Under the pieces are notes generated by a model that was not told the origin of the DNA, made no database searches, and worked only from the letters and a program-made list of their open reading frames with translations. DNA of 64,000 nt from Nereida sp024640765 (GTDB lineage Bacteria > Pseudomonadota > Alphaproteobacteria > Rhodobacterales > Rhodobacteraceae): assembly GCA_024640765.1 (NCBI GenBank), contig JAHEEK010000004.1, forward strand, positions 124,001-188,000, read 5' to 3'. This document shows, piece by piece, positions 8,148 through 18,005 of the stretch. Every line of letters starts with the position of its first letter. The stretch's first letter is position 1. The position numbers and the translations under genes were made by a program.

Positions 8148-10835
8148 ATGACCATTACAGTCGGACATGACAGCGCAAAAACCCGCAAAACGCTTACAGT
8201 TGGTGCACAAAGCATCGACTATTACTCGATTCCCGCAGCGACTGCTGCTGGCTTGGGTGATTTCGCGAAATTGCCCGCGGCCCTGAAGGTCGTTTTGGAA
8301 AACATGCTGCGCTTTGAAGATGGCAAAACGGTTAGCGTTGACGATATCAAAGCATTCGCCGAATGGGGTGCCAAAGGCGGCAAAAACCCACGCGAGATCG
8401 CCTACCGCCCTGCCCGTGTTTTGATGCAGGATTTCACAGGCGTTCCGGCCGTTGTTGACCTTGCAGCGATGCGTGACGGCATTGTGGCGCTTGGTGGCAA
8501 CCCTGACAAAATCAACCCGTTGAACCCTGTTGATCTGGTCATCGACCACTCTGTGATGATCGACGAATTTGGCAACCCACGTGCGTTCCAGATGAACGTG
8601 GACCGTGAGTACGAGCGCAACATTGAGCGCTATACCTTCCTGAAATGGGGCCAAAAAGCATTTGATAACTTCCGCGTCGTGCCTCCCGGCACTGGTATCT
8701 GCCACCAGGTAAACCTCGAGTATCTTGCGCAAACTGTCTGGACTGACAAAGATCAAAACGGCGTTGACGTTGCATACCCTGACACGCTTGTTGGTACAGA
8801 CAGCCACACCACAATGGTGAACGGCGCAGCTGTTCTTGGCTGGGGCGTTGGCGGTATTGAAGCCGAAGCAGCAATGCTTGGTCAGCCTATTTCCATGTTG
8901 ATCCCCGAAGTTATCGGGTTTGAGCTGACTGGTGCCATGATGGAAGGCACCACAGGTACCGACTTGGTCCTGAAGGTCGTTGAAATGCTGCGTGCTAAAG
9001 GCGTTGTTGGCAAATTCGTCGAATTCTACGGCGCAGGCCTTGATAAACTGCCACTGGCTGACCGTGCGACAATCGCCAACATGGCGCCAGAATATGGTGC
9101 GACATGTGGCTTCTTCCCAATCGACAGCGAAACCCTGCGCTACCTGCGCAACACAGGCCGCGACGAAGATCGCGTAGCCCTCGTTGAAGCATATGCCAAA
9201 GAAAACGGTTTCTGGCGTGGTGATGATTACGCACCTGTTTACACAGACACCTTACACCTTGATATGGGCACAATTGTTCCGGCAATTTCCGGTCCAAAGC
9301 GCCCACAAGACTACGTTGCATTGACTGGCGCCAAAGCCGCGTTTGCCAAAGAAATGGAAAAGACCTTCAAGCGCCCAATGGGCAAGCAGGTTCCCGTCGC
9401 TGGCGAAGATTACACAATGGAATCAGGTAAAGTTTTGATTGCCTCAATCACCTCATGCACCAACACGTCCAACCCCTACGTCATGATCGGCGCGGGCCTT
9501 GTGGCGCGCAAAGCTGCTGCACTTGGCCTTGACCGTAAACCATGGGTGAAAACTTCCCTCGCACCAGGCAGCCAAGTTGTTTCGGCGTATCTCGAAGCGG
9601 CAGATCTGCAAGATGATTTGGATAAAATTGGCTTCAACCTCGTGGGCTACGGCTGCACAACATGTATCGGCAACTCAGGTCCGATCCAAAAAGAGCTGTC
9701 AGAAGCTATCGCCGAAGGTGATTTGGTTGCGACATCAGTGTTGTCCGGTAACCGCAACTTTGAAGGCCGGATTTCACCAGACGTGCGTGCAAACTATCTC
9801 GCGTCACCTCCCCTTGTTGTAGCCTACGCTCTTGCGGGCACGATGGACATCAACCTTGCGACGGATCCGATCACACAGACGCCAGACGGCAAAGATGTGT
9901 ATCTGAAAGACATCTGGCCCACCAGCCAAGAGGTCGCCGAACTGGTTGAGCAAACCGTGACCCGTGAAGCGTTCCTGTCGAAATACGCAGATGTCTTTAA
10001 AGGCGATGACAAGTGGCAAGCCGTTGAAACAACTGACGAAAAAACATACGACTGGCCTGCTGCGTCAACATATGTGCAAAACCCGCCTTACTTCCAAGGC
10101 ATCACAATGGCGACCAAGAAGATCGAAAACATCGAAGGTGCCAAGGTTTTGGCCGTCCTTGGTGACATGATCACAACCGACCACATTAGCCCTGCTGGTT
10201 CATTCAAAGATACCACGCCTGCTGGTCAATATCTGGTCGAGCGTCAGGTCCCTGTCCGTGAGTTCAACTCATACGGGTCCCGCCGTGGTAACCACGAGGT
10301 CATGATGCGCGGCACATTTGCCAACATTCGCATCAAGAACGAAATGCTCGACGATGTTGAGGGTGGCTACACCAAAGGTCCGAACGGCGACGAGACATCA
10401 ATCTTTGACGCCGCGATGGCCTACCAAGAAGCTGGCACACCGCTGGTCATCTTTGGTGGTGAGCAGTACGGTGCGGGCTCGTCCCGTGACTGGGCAGCTA
10501 AAGGCACAGCCCTTTTGGGTGTTAAAGCTGTGATCGCTGAAAGCTTTGAGCGTATCCACCGTTCAAACTTGGTTGGCATGGGCGTTATCCCGCTTGAATT
10601 CACAGGTGGTGACAGCCGTAAATCACTTGGCTTGACTGGTGAAGAAACTGTGGCGATCAATGGCCTCGATACAATCGAGCCGCTGCAAGAAGTGCCCGCG
10701 ACCATCACAATGGCCGATGGGTCACAAAAGCACATCATGCTGAAGTGCCGTATCGATACAAACATCGAGATCGAATACATCGAAAACGGTGGCGTGCTTC
10801 ACTACGTGCTGCGCAACCTTGCCAAAGCTGCGTAA
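8148..10835 (+). CDS. acnA: aconitate hydratase A
   Basis: Aconitase interconverts citrate and isocitrate in the TCA cycle using a [4Fe-4S] cluster. The 895-residue length and layout fit AcnA/IRP1-type enzymes. Cluster ligands are visible as SCTNTS (Cys437) and GCTTC (Cys503 and Cys506). The swivel domain carries GEQYGAGSSRDWAAKGTALLGV-type sequence, with the active-site Ser and Arg. ATG 8148 is chosen because AAGGA precedes it at good spacing; five further in-frame codons upstream lack support. Monocistronic, closed by a strong terminator. Confidence 0.97.
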   Translation: MTITVGHDSAKTRKTLTVGAQSIDYYSIPAATAAGLGDFAKLPAALKVVLENMLRFEDGKTVSVDDIKAFAEWGAKGGKNPREIAYRPARVLMQDFTGVPAVVDLAAMRDGIVALGGNPDKINPLNPVDLVIDHSVMIDEFGNPRAFQMNVDREYERNIERYTFLKWGQKAFDNFRVVPPGTGICHQVNLEYLAQTVWTDKDQNGVDVAYPDTLVGTDSHTTMVNGAAVLGWGVGGIEAEAAMLGQPISMLIPEVIGFELTGAMMEGTTGTDLVLKVVEMLRAKGVVGKFVEFYGAGLDKLPLADRATIANMAPEYGATCGFFPIDSETLRYLRNTGRDEDRVALVEAYAKENGFWRGDDYAPVYTDTLHLDMGTIVPAISGPKRPQDYVALTGAKAAFAKEMEKTFKRPMGKQVPVAGEDYTMESGKVLIASITSCTNTSNPYVMIGAGLVARKAAALGLDRKPWVKTSLAPGSQVVSAYLEAADLQDDLDKIGFNLVGYGCTTCIGNSGPIQKELSEAIAEGDLVATSVLSGNRNFEGRISPDVRANYLASPPLVVAYALAGTMDINLATDPITQTPDGKDVYLKDIWPTSQEVAELVEQTVTREAFLSKYADVFKGDDKWQAVETTDEKTYDWPAASTYVQNPPYFQGITMATKKIENIEGAKVLAVLGDMITTDHISPAGSFKDTTPAGQYLVERQVPVREFNSYGSRRGNHEVMMRGTFANIRIKNEMLDDVEGGYTKGPNGDETSIFDAAMAYQEAGTPLVIFGGEQYGAGSSRDWAAKGTALLGVKAVIAESFERIHRSNLVGMGVIPLEFTGGDSRKSLGLTGEETVAINGLDTIEPLQEVPATITMADGSQKHIMLKCRIDTNIEIEYIENGGVLHYVLRNLAKAA

Positions 10836-10855
10836 GCTAATGCCATAGTAATTAA

Positions 10856-10890
10856 AAACGCCCCGCTGTTTATTCGGCGGGGCGTTTTTT
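10856..10890. terminator. bidirectional terminator between acnA and ccmG
   Basis: ACGCCCCGC pairs with GCGGGGCGT around TGTTTATTCG, flanked by a five-A run on the left and a six-T run (10885-10890) on the right, so it can act for acnA rightward and for the ccm block leftward. Confidence 0.9.
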
Positions 10891-10942
10891 GTTTGAAGTG
10901 TTGAATGGATATTTGGGAACAAAAGAAGACGCAGGTTATGCG

Positions 10943-11485
10943 CTACTTGTTCTGCGCCGCTTCAATCTCGGGCAAGATAGTGCTGTCCAATATACTTTTT
11001 GTGATTGGGCCCGCGAAGCGGAATGTGATCTGCCCTTTTGCATCAACAACGAACGTCTCGGGAATACCGTAAACGCCCCATTCAATCGCAGTGGCACGGC
11101 CTGTTAAGTCCTGACCGACACCGCGGTACGGATCACCAAGCTCATTCAAAAACCCAATAGCATTCCCGTTGCCAGCATCTTTGTAGTTCACGCCATAAAT
11201 GGGAATGTCACTTCCAGCGAGCGCCATCAGTTGATCATGCTCTGCACGGCACGGCGCGCACCAGCTGGCCCAAAAATTAACAAGTTTAACACCTGCTTCA
11301 CCAAGTGCATCCGGCGGGATCTCTGATTTATTTGACAGTTGGCTCACAACAATCGGAGGCGCCTCTCGGCCGATCAGCGCAGACGGCAACGCATCGGGAT
11401 CGTCACGGAACAATCCCGCCGCTACAAGCCCGGCAAACCCCACAAAGATAAGGGGCGGTATGATCATCAGCGGCTTAAGTGCCAT
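10943..11485 (-). CDS. ccmG: thiol:disulfide interchange protein CcmG/DsbE
   Basis: A 180-residue membrane-anchored thioredoxin-like protein that keeps apocytochrome c or CcmH cysteines reduced during cytochrome c maturation. An N-terminal hydrophobic anchor (residues ~5-24) precedes the thioredoxin domain with the active site WCAPC (Cys76, Cys79), the CcmG-type GVNYKD, and the cis-proline stretch YGIPETFVVD. ATG 11485 overlaps the end of ccmD by 11 bases (ATGGCACTTAA), giving translational coupling. Last gene of the leftward ccm block; ccmE, ccmF and ccmH are not in the window. Confidence 0.93.
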   Translation of the reverse strand: MALKPLMIIPPLIFVGFAGLVAAGLFRDDPDALPSALIGREAPPIVVSQLSNKSEIPPDALGEAGVKLVNFWASWCAPCRAEHDQLMALAGSDIPIYGVNYKDAGNGNAIGFLNELGDPYRGVGQDLTGRATAIEWGVYGIPETFVVDAKGQITFRFAGPITKSILDSTILPEIEAAQNK

Positions 11486-11642
11486 TGTTCTGCCGCGCCT
11501 CAATACGTGCTTCTGCAACAGCAAGGTCAGCTTTCATGCGTTTTGCCCGATACATCGAAAGACCAATAAGACCCACAATCAACCCAAGCGAGATACCATA
11601 GGCCAACACAACATCCGCCGCGTATTTTCCCAGATCGATCAT
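11475..11642 (-). CDS. ccmD: heme exporter protein CcmD
   Basis: A 55-residue single-span membrane protein identified by translating the gap between ccmC and ccmG. The sequence begins MIDLGKYAADVVLAYGISLG, has one hydrophobic helix (residues ~10-30) and a basic, charged tail (YRAKRMKADLAVAEARIEAR), the usual CcmD architecture. CcmD helps release holo-CcmE from CcmABC. It starts on the ATGA that ends ccmC and overlaps the ccmG start, so position and overlaps strongly support the call despite the small size. Confidence 0.9.
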   Translation of the reverse strand: MIDLGKYAADVVLAYGISLGLIVGLIGLSMYRAKRMKADLAVAEARIEARQNNGT

Positions 11643-12373
11643 GCGGACATCCTTTCGTGGGCATTCAAAACTGCCAAGCGGCGGGCGCGCACTTCGGTCC
11701 GCGTGCGCAGCAAGACTAGGGCAACAAAAAGCACGCCGAATCCCACCATCGATATGGCCAGTGGGATGAAAAACACATCGTCAACAGTCCTCTCGCCCGT
11801 GGCTACGGGTACAGATGTGCCTTGGTGCAAACCTTGGTTCCAAAAGCGCGTGGCGTAGCGTGACAACAACGCAAAGACCGATCCGACCAAACACATCACA
11901 GAGGTCAGATCAGCGGCGGTATCTTTGTCCTCCACCGCTTCCCACAGCGCTATGTATCCCAAATAGAAGAGAAAAAGGATCAAGAATGATGTCAAACGCG
12001 GGTCCCACGCCCAGTAGGTTCCCCACATGGGATTGCCCCAAATCGCACCGGTGGCCAGCGCCACAAGCGTCATCACCATCCCGATTGGTGCTGCGGCTTT
12101 GGCCGCAAGCGCGCTGACGTGATGGCGTCGAATGAGCCAGATCAGGGACGTTACCAGCATCATCACCCAAACATTAATGGCCATCATCGCAGAGGGCACA
12201 TGAATATAGATAATCTTAACGGTACTGCCCATCCGAAAATCATCTGGCGTGAAGAAAAAGCCCCAAATTAGGCCGACACAACACAGCAACGCGGCACCCA
12301 CGGATGCCCACGGCAACAGTCTGCCCGAGAGTGCCATAAATTTGCGCGGATTTGCATATTCCCAAAGTGACAT
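11639..12373 (-). CDS. ccmC: heme ABC exporter permease CcmC
   Basis: A 244-residue six-span membrane protein of the heme-handling family. The tryptophan-rich periplasmic motif is evident (WGNPMWGTYWAWDPRLTS), with conserved His residues in flanking loops (IHVPSA; RFWNQGLHQG). CcmC delivers heme to the chaperone CcmE. Start ATG 12373 (MSLWEYANP); the open frame extends upstream without support. It lies 58 bases downstream of ccmB and overlaps ccmD by 4 bases. Confidence 0.95.
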   Translation of the reverse strand: MSLWEYANPRKFMALSGRLLPWASVGAALLCCVGLIWGFFFTPDDFRMGSTVKIIYIHVPSAMMAINVWVMMLVTSLIWLIRRHHVSALAAKAAAPIGMVMTLVALATGAIWGNPMWGTYWAWDPRLTSFLILFLFYLGYIALWEAVEDKDTAADLTSVMCLVGSVFALLSRYATRFWNQGLHQGTSVPVATGERTVDDVFFIPLAISMVGFGVLFVALVLLRTRTEVRARRLAVLNAHERMSA

Positions 12374-12431
12374 GCTCTTCAAATAGCCCCTCTTTTCATG
12401 ATTGTCAGCCCTATGCGCCGTTGCATCGCAC

Positions 12432-13094
12432 TCACGATCCCTTGAGCCCTGCGCGCAATGCAGCAGAACTCGCAAATGGCATGATTGCAACTACTCCTAA
12501 GGTCAGCCCTGCGAGCATAACTGCAGGTACGCTGGCGTCCAACCCTTGGCCCGCGCGACGTACTACGTCGGCGCCAAATATAAGCGTTGGTACATAAAGC
12601 GGCAAAACCAAAAGGGATATCAGCAGGCCACCGCGTTTTAACCCAACGGTAAGTGCCGCGCCGAATGCGCCGATCACACTTAATGCAGGTGTTCCGATCA
12701 GCAGTGATAACAGCAGCCAGCCGTAAGACTGTGATGGAAGGTTCAACATAAGACCAAGAAGCGGTGCAGCTACGACCAATGGCAGCCCCGTTGTTAACCA
12801 ATGCGCCAGCGACTTTGCCGTAACGATGCCCTCTAACGGGAGCGGCGAGCTAGCCATCAAATCAAGCGCGCCGTCTTCAAAATCTAAAGCGAAAATACGC
12901 TCAAGCGACAGAAGGCATGACAAAAGTGCACCGACCCAAAGAACGCCAGGCGCGATTGAAGCCAAGACGTCTGGCTGCGGGCCCACGCCAAATGGGATAA
13001 GCGTTGCAAGGATCAAAAAAAACGCGAGGCCCAAGCCGAAGCCGCCGCCCGCCCGCATTGCGAGCCGTAAATCCCGAAGAAGCAGGGCCTTCAC
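12432..13094 (-). CDS. ccmB: heme exporter protein CcmB
   Basis: A 220-residue protein with about six transmembrane segments, the membrane partner of the ATPase CcmA. Family features include the N-terminal LLLRDLRLAMRAGGG, SLERIFALDFEDGALDLM and SPLPLEGIVTAK. Translation starts at GTG 13094, which overlaps the ccmA stop by 4 bases (GTGA), implying coupled synthesis of the two subunits. Confidence 0.94.
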   Translation of the reverse strand: MKALLLRDLRLAMRAGGGFGLGLAFFLILATLIPFGVGPQPDVLASIAPGVLWVGALLSCLLSLERIFALDFEDGALDLMASSPLPLEGIVTAKSLAHWLTTGLPLVVAAPLLGLMLNLPSQSYGWLLLSLLIGTPALSVIGAFGAALTVGLKRGGLLISLLVLPLYVPTLIFGADVVRRAGQGLDASVPAVMLAGLTLGVVAIMPFASSAALRAGLKGS

Positions 13095-13711
13095 CAGTAG
13101 TCCCCGTTGGAGGTATCGGCTGTCACGTCCGCTTTGGCCTTAAATGGTGTTAAATCAAGCGTTTCAGCCTCAATCCCAAGATCGATGTGCGTCGCAATCA
13201 GAGCAGCCCCACCGCCCGCAAGATGTGCCCCCACAATATCCGCGAAAAGCGCAACTGATGCGCGGTCAAGCGAGACTGTGGGCTCGTCAAGTACCCAGAT
13301 TGACCTTGCGGTAACGAGCAAGCGACCCAAGCCAAGCCGGCGCTTTTGGCCCGCTGACATTTGTGCAGCTGGTCGATCAATCAACTCCGTCAGGTTCATC
13401 GCTTGAAGCGCGGCGTCCACATCAGATGACCCATTACCATAAACTTCGGCCCAAAATTGCAGATTTTCACGCACTGTAAGCTGCGCCTTAATTCCGTCCG
13501 CGTGACTTGCAAACGCAATACTTTCATCAGGCGCTTGGATCGTTCCGTTAACTGTCGGCTGAAGACCAGAAATAGCGCGCAGCAGCGTTGTCTTTCCGAT
13601 CCCGTTTTCGCCCCGCAAAATCAGCGCATTGCCAGCGGCGAGCTGAAAACTGACACCTTCAAGCACTGTGATGCCACCGCGGGCAACGGCTACATCATTA
13701 AGTTCCAGCAT
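13091..13711 (-). CDS. ccmA: heme ABC exporter ATP-binding protein CcmA
   Basis: A 206-residue ABC ATPase with Walker A GENGIGKTT (residues 34-42), signature MSAGQKRRL and Walker B WVLDEPTVSLD. Short length and position next to ccmB identify CcmA, which powers release of heme-loaded CcmE. ATG 13711 shares its A with the stop of the upstream Mth938-like gene, so an in-frame upstream extension is unlikely to be real. Confidence 0.95.
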   Translation of the reverse strand: MLELNDVAVARGGITVLEGVSFQLAAGNALILRGENGIGKTTLLRAISGLQPTVNGTIQAPDESIAFASHADGIKAQLTVRENLQFWAEVYGNGSSDVDAALQAMNLTELIDRPAAQMSAGQKRRLGLGRLLVTARSIWVLDEPTVSLDRASVALFADIVGAHLAGGGAALIATHIDLGIEAETLDLTPFKAKADVTADTSNGDYW

Positions 13712-14064
13712 CAGACGGGGATCAGCGCCAATCCAATGCGCCGCCCTTCTGAAACCAACACGTTGTATGTCCGGCACGCAGATGGAGACGACATGGGCTC
13801 AACACCAATACCAGTCTCTTCAATGGCCGTCTTCAAGGACGTTGGGATATGTACAATTTCCGCACCTGTGCCCACAAAAAGAACATCGATTTGATCTGTA
13901 AACGGTTGAATAGCAGCAACATCTTCAAAGCCCGCCCAAGGCACCACATCATTTGGCATTACCAAAATTGGCCCTTGAAACACTTGCCCACCAACGCGAA
14001 AGAACCCTGCTCCGTATCCATCAACCGGCACTGCATCGTCGTAATGAATTTCATTCAGCTGCAT
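13711..14064 (-). CDS. Mth938-like domain protein
   Basis: A 117-residue protein of the Mth938/DUF498 family, related to the mitochondrial complex I assembly factor NDUFAF3. Typical marks are 'I..Y..G.F.V.G..F.G.I.V.P..V..W' (DGYGAGFFRVGGQVFQGPIL), DVLFVGTGAEI and the C-terminal ACRTYNVLVSEGRRIGLALIP. The molecular activity of bacterial members is unknown. It overlaps ccmA by one base and follows secF and the TauE-like gene in the same leftward block, an order I recall in other Rhodobacteraceae. Confidence 0.88.
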   Translation of the reverse strand: MQLNEIHYDDAVPVDGYGAGFFRVGGQVFQGPILVMPNDVVPWAGFEDVAAIQPFTDQIDVLFVGTGAEIVHIPTSLKTAIEETGIGVEPMSSPSACRTYNVLVSEGRRIGLALIPV

Positions 14065-14082
14065 CGTTTTACCCGTTTCGTA

Positions 14083-14835
14083 TTAGTCCCAAAGCGGCAG
14101 TCCGGAGACCGCCGAAATAGCAATGATTGTGTATGCAACCCGACGATATACTGCCTCGCGCGAGGGATCAAACAGACGGGTGCCAATCAAAATACCCGTC
14201 ATATATGGCAGCGTCAGACCCGCGCCGATCACGATTGCCTCAATAGTCAGACGCCCTGTTGCGCCCATGACGCCCAACAACAACAAATCCGACAAAAGCA
14301 AAAACAACATATTGTTTGCCCGCACCACTGAAACGGGTTTCGAGCTGGCCATGTAGAGCAAAATCACGGGCGGCCCTGCAAGACCGCTGGTTCCACCGAA
14401 GAACCCTGCAAGCATACCTGTGACATAGATTAACCATTTATGAAGCACCCCACGGTATCGGAAGCCGCCGATCAAAATGACCAACAAAACAAGCGCTACC
14501 GTGGAAATGCCGTAGCGAAATACTTCGGGGGCAATGACACTTAGGATCGCCAATCCAATCGGCATCGTCAGCACATAACCAAGCCCGAGCCGCGCCACAT
14601 CCTTGGGATCACCATCGCGGATCGCACGTGGAACCGCCGGAACAGGACCAAATAAATCGAGTATGACCATGGTGGTAAGCGCTACAAAAGGATCAAAAAC
14701 GGAACTGGCGACGGGCATGTAGATCATCGCGGTGCCAAAGCCAGCAAAACCACGAACCAAGCCAGCGATAGTCACGGTTACCAGCAACAGCGGCCAAGCC
14801 TCGGGGATGAATTCCCAAGAGGTTATCCCAAACAT
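14083..14835 (-). CDS. TauE/SafE family membrane transporter
   Basis: A 250-residue membrane protein with roughly eight hydrophobic segments and the family signatures GLVRGFAGFGTAMIYMP in the first half and GMLAGFFGGTSGLAGPPVILLYMA in the second, the internal repeat that defines the TauE/SafE (sulfite/sulfonate exporter) family. The substrate cannot be told from sequence. It lies between secF (24 bases) and the Mth938-like gene (18 bases), probably co-transcribed. Confidence 0.9.
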   Translation of the reverse strand: MFGITSWEFIPEAWPLLLVTVTIAGLVRGFAGFGTAMIYMPVASSVFDPFVALTTMVILDLFGPVPAVPRAIRDGDPKDVARLGLGYVLTMPIGLAILSVIAPEVFRYGISTVALVLLVILIGGFRYRGVLHKWLIYVTGMLAGFFGGTSGLAGPPVILLYMASSKPVSVVRANNMLFLLLSDLLLLGVMGATGRLTIEAIVIGAGLTLPYMTGILIGTRLFDPSREAVYRRVAYTIIAISAVSGLPLWD

Positions 14836-14859
14836 GTTTTCGTCCCCCGCGGCAGCGCG

Positions 14860-15834
14860 CTAGGCATCGGTGTTGCCGAATTGTGTGCCGCCCTCATCGG
14901 TCGGTTTTGACCAGTCGCGTTTAACACCCAAAGCAAGCAACGTGGCAGACGCTACAAAGATCGACGAATACGTCCCGACGATTACACCCCAAATCATCGC
15001 AAACACAAAGCCACGAATGACGTCACCGCCCAGAACGAACAAAGAGATCAACGCCAGTAAAGTTGTGACAGACGTCATGAACGTGCGCGAAAGAGTCTCG
15101 TTGATTGACAGGTTAAGAACTTCCTTGAGGTCTTTCTTCTTATAGCGTCGCAAGTTTTCACGAACGCGGTCAAACACCACAACTGTATCGTTGAGCGAGT
15201 ACCCAACAATTGTCAAAAGAGCCGCGATGATAGCCAGATCAAAGCGGATCTGAAGTTCAGAAAATACACCAACTGTAAGCACCACATCGTGCACCAACGC
15301 AGCCACGGCGCCCACTGCGAACTGCCACTCGAACCGCAACCAGATGTAGATAAGCACTGCCAAGATCGCCAAAACCACAGCGATCGCGGCTGTTTGGATC
15401 AATTCGCCCGACACAGTCGGACCCACGCTGTCCACCGCAGGAAATGGCAAGACCAAGCCACTATCAACGGCACTAAGCGCATCTGCAACGGCGGCAATCA
15501 TATCACCGGACGCTGCTTCTTCACCCTCTTGGGCCTGAATGCGAATTTGGCTGACAAACTGATCATCGCGGAAGTTCGGGTCAAAGACTTCGGTGATTGA
15601 AATATCCCCAAGCTCAAGCGGCCCAAGTGCCGCGCGGTAGCTTGCCACATCAACAGGCTGGCTGCTTTCCGTACGAACTGTCGTGCCGCCCTGAAAATCG
15701 ATGCCGTAGTTAAGCCCCTGAATAGCAAAGCTAATCAGCGCAACAATCATCATAATACCAGAAATGCCAAGCCACAGTTTTGGACGAGCAAAGAAATCAA
15801 AATTGGTGTTATCGCGAACCAGACGCAAACGCAT
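14860..15834 (-). CDS. secF: protein translocase subunit SecF
   Basis: A 324-residue RND-type membrane protein that with SecD and YajC uses the proton gradient to help SecYEG substrates reach the periplasm. Recognisable are one N-terminal span, the 'GIDFQGGT' motif, a periplasmic loop, and five clustered spans including VGYSLNDTVVVFDRVREN and RTFMTSVTTLLALISLFVLGG. It follows secD after three bases, so the two are translated together. Confidence 0.97.
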   Translation of the reverse strand: MRLRLVRDNTNFDFFARPKLWLGISGIMMIVALISFAIQGLNYGIDFQGGTTVRTESSQPVDVASYRAALGPLELGDISITEVFDPNFRDDQFVSQIRIQAQEGEEAASGDMIAAVADALSAVDSGLVLPFPAVDSVGPTVSGELIQTAAIAVVLAILAVLIYIWLRFEWQFAVGAVAALVHDVVLTVGVFSELQIRFDLAIIAALLTIVGYSLNDTVVVFDRVRENLRRYKKKDLKEVLNLSINETLSRTFMTSVTTLLALISLFVLGGDVIRGFVFAMIWGVIVGTYSSIFVASATLLALGVKRDWSKPTDEGGTQFGNTDA

Positions 15835-15837
15835 TGG

Positions 15838-17499
15838 CTAGACCTCCAGTGTTTTCGGGCGGCGGCGCTCGAACCAAATGACAACAATAAGCCGCGTCAC
15901 AAATATCGCGGTAAAGACGGATGTGAGGATGCCCAAGCCAAGCGTGATAGCAAACCCACGCACAGGCCCCGACCCCATCACGAACAAGATGACAGCCGTA
16001 ATGAAAGTGGTGATGTTCGCATCAAGAATAGCCGACAGAGCCTTTTCATAGCCCAGCTCAATAGCCCGCGCGGGCCCTTTGGCAGACTTAAGTTCTTCGC
16101 GGATGCGCTCAAAGATAAGCACGTTCGCATCAACAGCCATACCGATGGTCAGAACAATTCCCGCGATGCCCGGTAACGTCAAAGTGGCACCAATCATTGA
16201 GAGCAATCCAAAAATCATCGCCACGTTAACGATAAGGGCCACATTGGCGAACAGACCGAAGGTTCCGTAACTCAGCACCATAAAGACAAGAACGCCCGAA
16301 AACGCCGCGATGCATGCAATACGTCCCGCGTCGATACTATCCTGACCAAGCTGCGGTCCAATGGTGCGTTCTTCAACAAATGTCGGTTCAACCGGCAGAG
16401 CACCTGCGCGCAAAAGCACCGCAAGCTGCGTTGACTGCTCAAGCGAGAAATTACCCGAGATAATGCCTGACCCACCGGGGATCGCTTCGTTAATACGTGG
16501 CGCGCTGATCACTTCTTCGTCCAACACGATCGCAAAAAGCTGGCCTACGTTCTCGGCCGTGTAGCGCCCGAATTTTGCGCCCCCTGCCGAATTGAAGCGG
16601 AAAGAAACCGCAGGGCCCCCATTTTGGTCAAAGCTTGGCTGGCTATCGACCAACTCCTCGCCGGTGACAACGGGGTTTTCTTCCAAGACATAAAAGACGC
16701 CCTCCTCATCAATCGACGGGAAAATCACATTGCCCACACCGGCACGGTCGTTCTCATTGCTCGTCCGCCCCACGACGGGGTGAAAGCTAAGCTGCGCAGT
16801 CGTGCCGATCAGGTCTTTGAGTTCTTGCGCAGAGCCAAGACCCGGCACCTGAATGAGGATGCGGTTCGTGCCCTGACGCTGAATTGTGGGCTCACGGGTG
16901 CCAACTTCGTCAATCCGGCGACGGATGATTTCCAGCGACTGCAACATCGTACGTTCGTCTATTGCCAGACGTTCCGCCTCGGACATTGTCACGATCAGCA
17001 AATCGTTACGGCTTGTCACCTCAAAGTCGGTCGCACCCACCGTTGACAGGCTTACAACCGGACGTGCCAGCGCGCTAACAATCTCAATGGCACGGTCCAT
17101 TTTGCTGGCGTCCGACAGGCGAATGCGCAGCTCTCCGTCTTCAATACCAATACGGCGGAACGTACCGATTGTGGCACGCTCGGCACGCATCGCATCAAGC
17201 ACGGAGGGCCAAAAACCGACCAGACGCTTTTCATACACATCCTCAAGCGGCAGTTCCGCAAGAAGATGCGCGCCACCGCGCAGATCAAGCCCCAAGTTCA
17301 CCAAACCAGACGGCAAGAACGCGGGCCACTGTGCCGCGTTCTCTTCAAGTCCTGCCCCGGTTGCACCGCCTTCAAGCGCCAACACGGCATCATTATGCGC
17401 CTCAACCCGCGGATAAAACGCATTTGGAAAAGCCAACAAGAGGCCCGCCACAATGGTAAGGATGATAGCGATGCGCTTCCAAAGGTCGATTTGCAACAT
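15838..17499 (-). CDS. secD: protein translocase subunit SecD
   Basis: A 553-residue RND-superfamily subunit. An N-terminal transmembrane helix leads to LGLDLRGGAHLL, a large periplasmic P1 domain, and a C-terminal bundle with the conserved GMAVDANVLIFERIREE and GPVRGFAITLGLGILTSVFTAIFVTR. The length is close to that usual for alphaproteobacterial SecD. Start ATG 17499 lies 33 bases after yajC. Confidence 0.97.
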   Translation of the reverse strand: MLQIDLWKRIAIILTIVAGLLLAFPNAFYPRVEAHNDAVLALEGGATGAGLEENAAQWPAFLPSGLVNLGLDLRGGAHLLAELPLEDVYEKRLVGFWPSVLDAMRAERATIGTFRRIGIEDGELRIRLSDASKMDRAIEIVSALARPVVSLSTVGATDFEVTSRNDLLIVTMSEAERLAIDERTMLQSLEIIRRRIDEVGTREPTIQRQGTNRILIQVPGLGSAQELKDLIGTTAQLSFHPVVGRTSNENDRAGVGNVIFPSIDEEGVFYVLEENPVVTGEELVDSQPSFDQNGGPAVSFRFNSAGGAKFGRYTAENVGQLFAIVLDEEVISAPRINEAIPGGSGIISGNFSLEQSTQLAVLLRAGALPVEPTFVEERTIGPQLGQDSIDAGRIACIAAFSGVLVFMVLSYGTFGLFANVALIVNVAMIFGLLSMIGATLTLPGIAGIVLTIGMAVDANVLIFERIREELKSAKGPARAIELGYEKALSAILDANITTFITAVILFVMGSGPVRGFAITLGLGILTSVFTAIFVTRLIVVIWFERRRPKTLEV

Positions 17500-17532
17500 G
17501 GGATAGAACCTTAAAAGAGGGACGAATTAGAG

Positions 17533-17814
17533 TTACTTAGCCGGTTCTGTTTTGTTCAAAACTTCAACGATGGTGCTTTGAACGACGCGCAGTTTGACGC
17601 CTTCAGCCACTTCAACTTCAGCTTCGTTTTCACCCTCTTTTACGCGGGTCACTTTACCGATCAGCCCGCCTTGGGTCACAACTTGATCCCCACGACGCAG
17701 GGCAGCTACCATTTCTTGGTGCTTTTTCAGTTTTTGCTGCTGAGGACGGATCAGCAGGAAATACATGATCGCGAAAATCAGAATGAGCGGGATAAATTGT
17801 GCAAACGCTTCCAT
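17533..17814 (-). CDS. yajC: preprotein translocase subunit YajC
   Basis: A 93-residue protein with one N-terminal membrane span followed by the family motif FLLIRPQQQKLKKHQEM and the small beta domain GDQVVTQGGLIGKVTRV. A GAGG motif stands before ATG 17814. First gene of the leftward sec/ccm block and divergent from serS; the ~190-base gap between them should contain both promoters. Confidence 0.95.
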   Translation of the reverse strand: MEAFAQFIPLILIFAIMYFLLIRPQQQKLKKHQEMVAALRRGDQVVTQGGLIGKVTRVKEGENEAEVEVAEGVKLRVVQSTIVEVLNKTEPAK

Positions 17815-18005
17815 CGGGGGCCTCTTTTTGCTGGGATGTTGGGGACAAAACGCCCCGTTAAAACTGGGCTGAACCTATGTGTCAATTTCTGCAGGCGCAA
17901 GGTGCGAAAACAGCCAAATGTGCGCGGCAGTTGCGCTGGTCATTTCATGCGGTCGGGCGTATATCGGAGCGAATATTATTCACGCGCAGGACTGAGGCAC
18001 ACCCC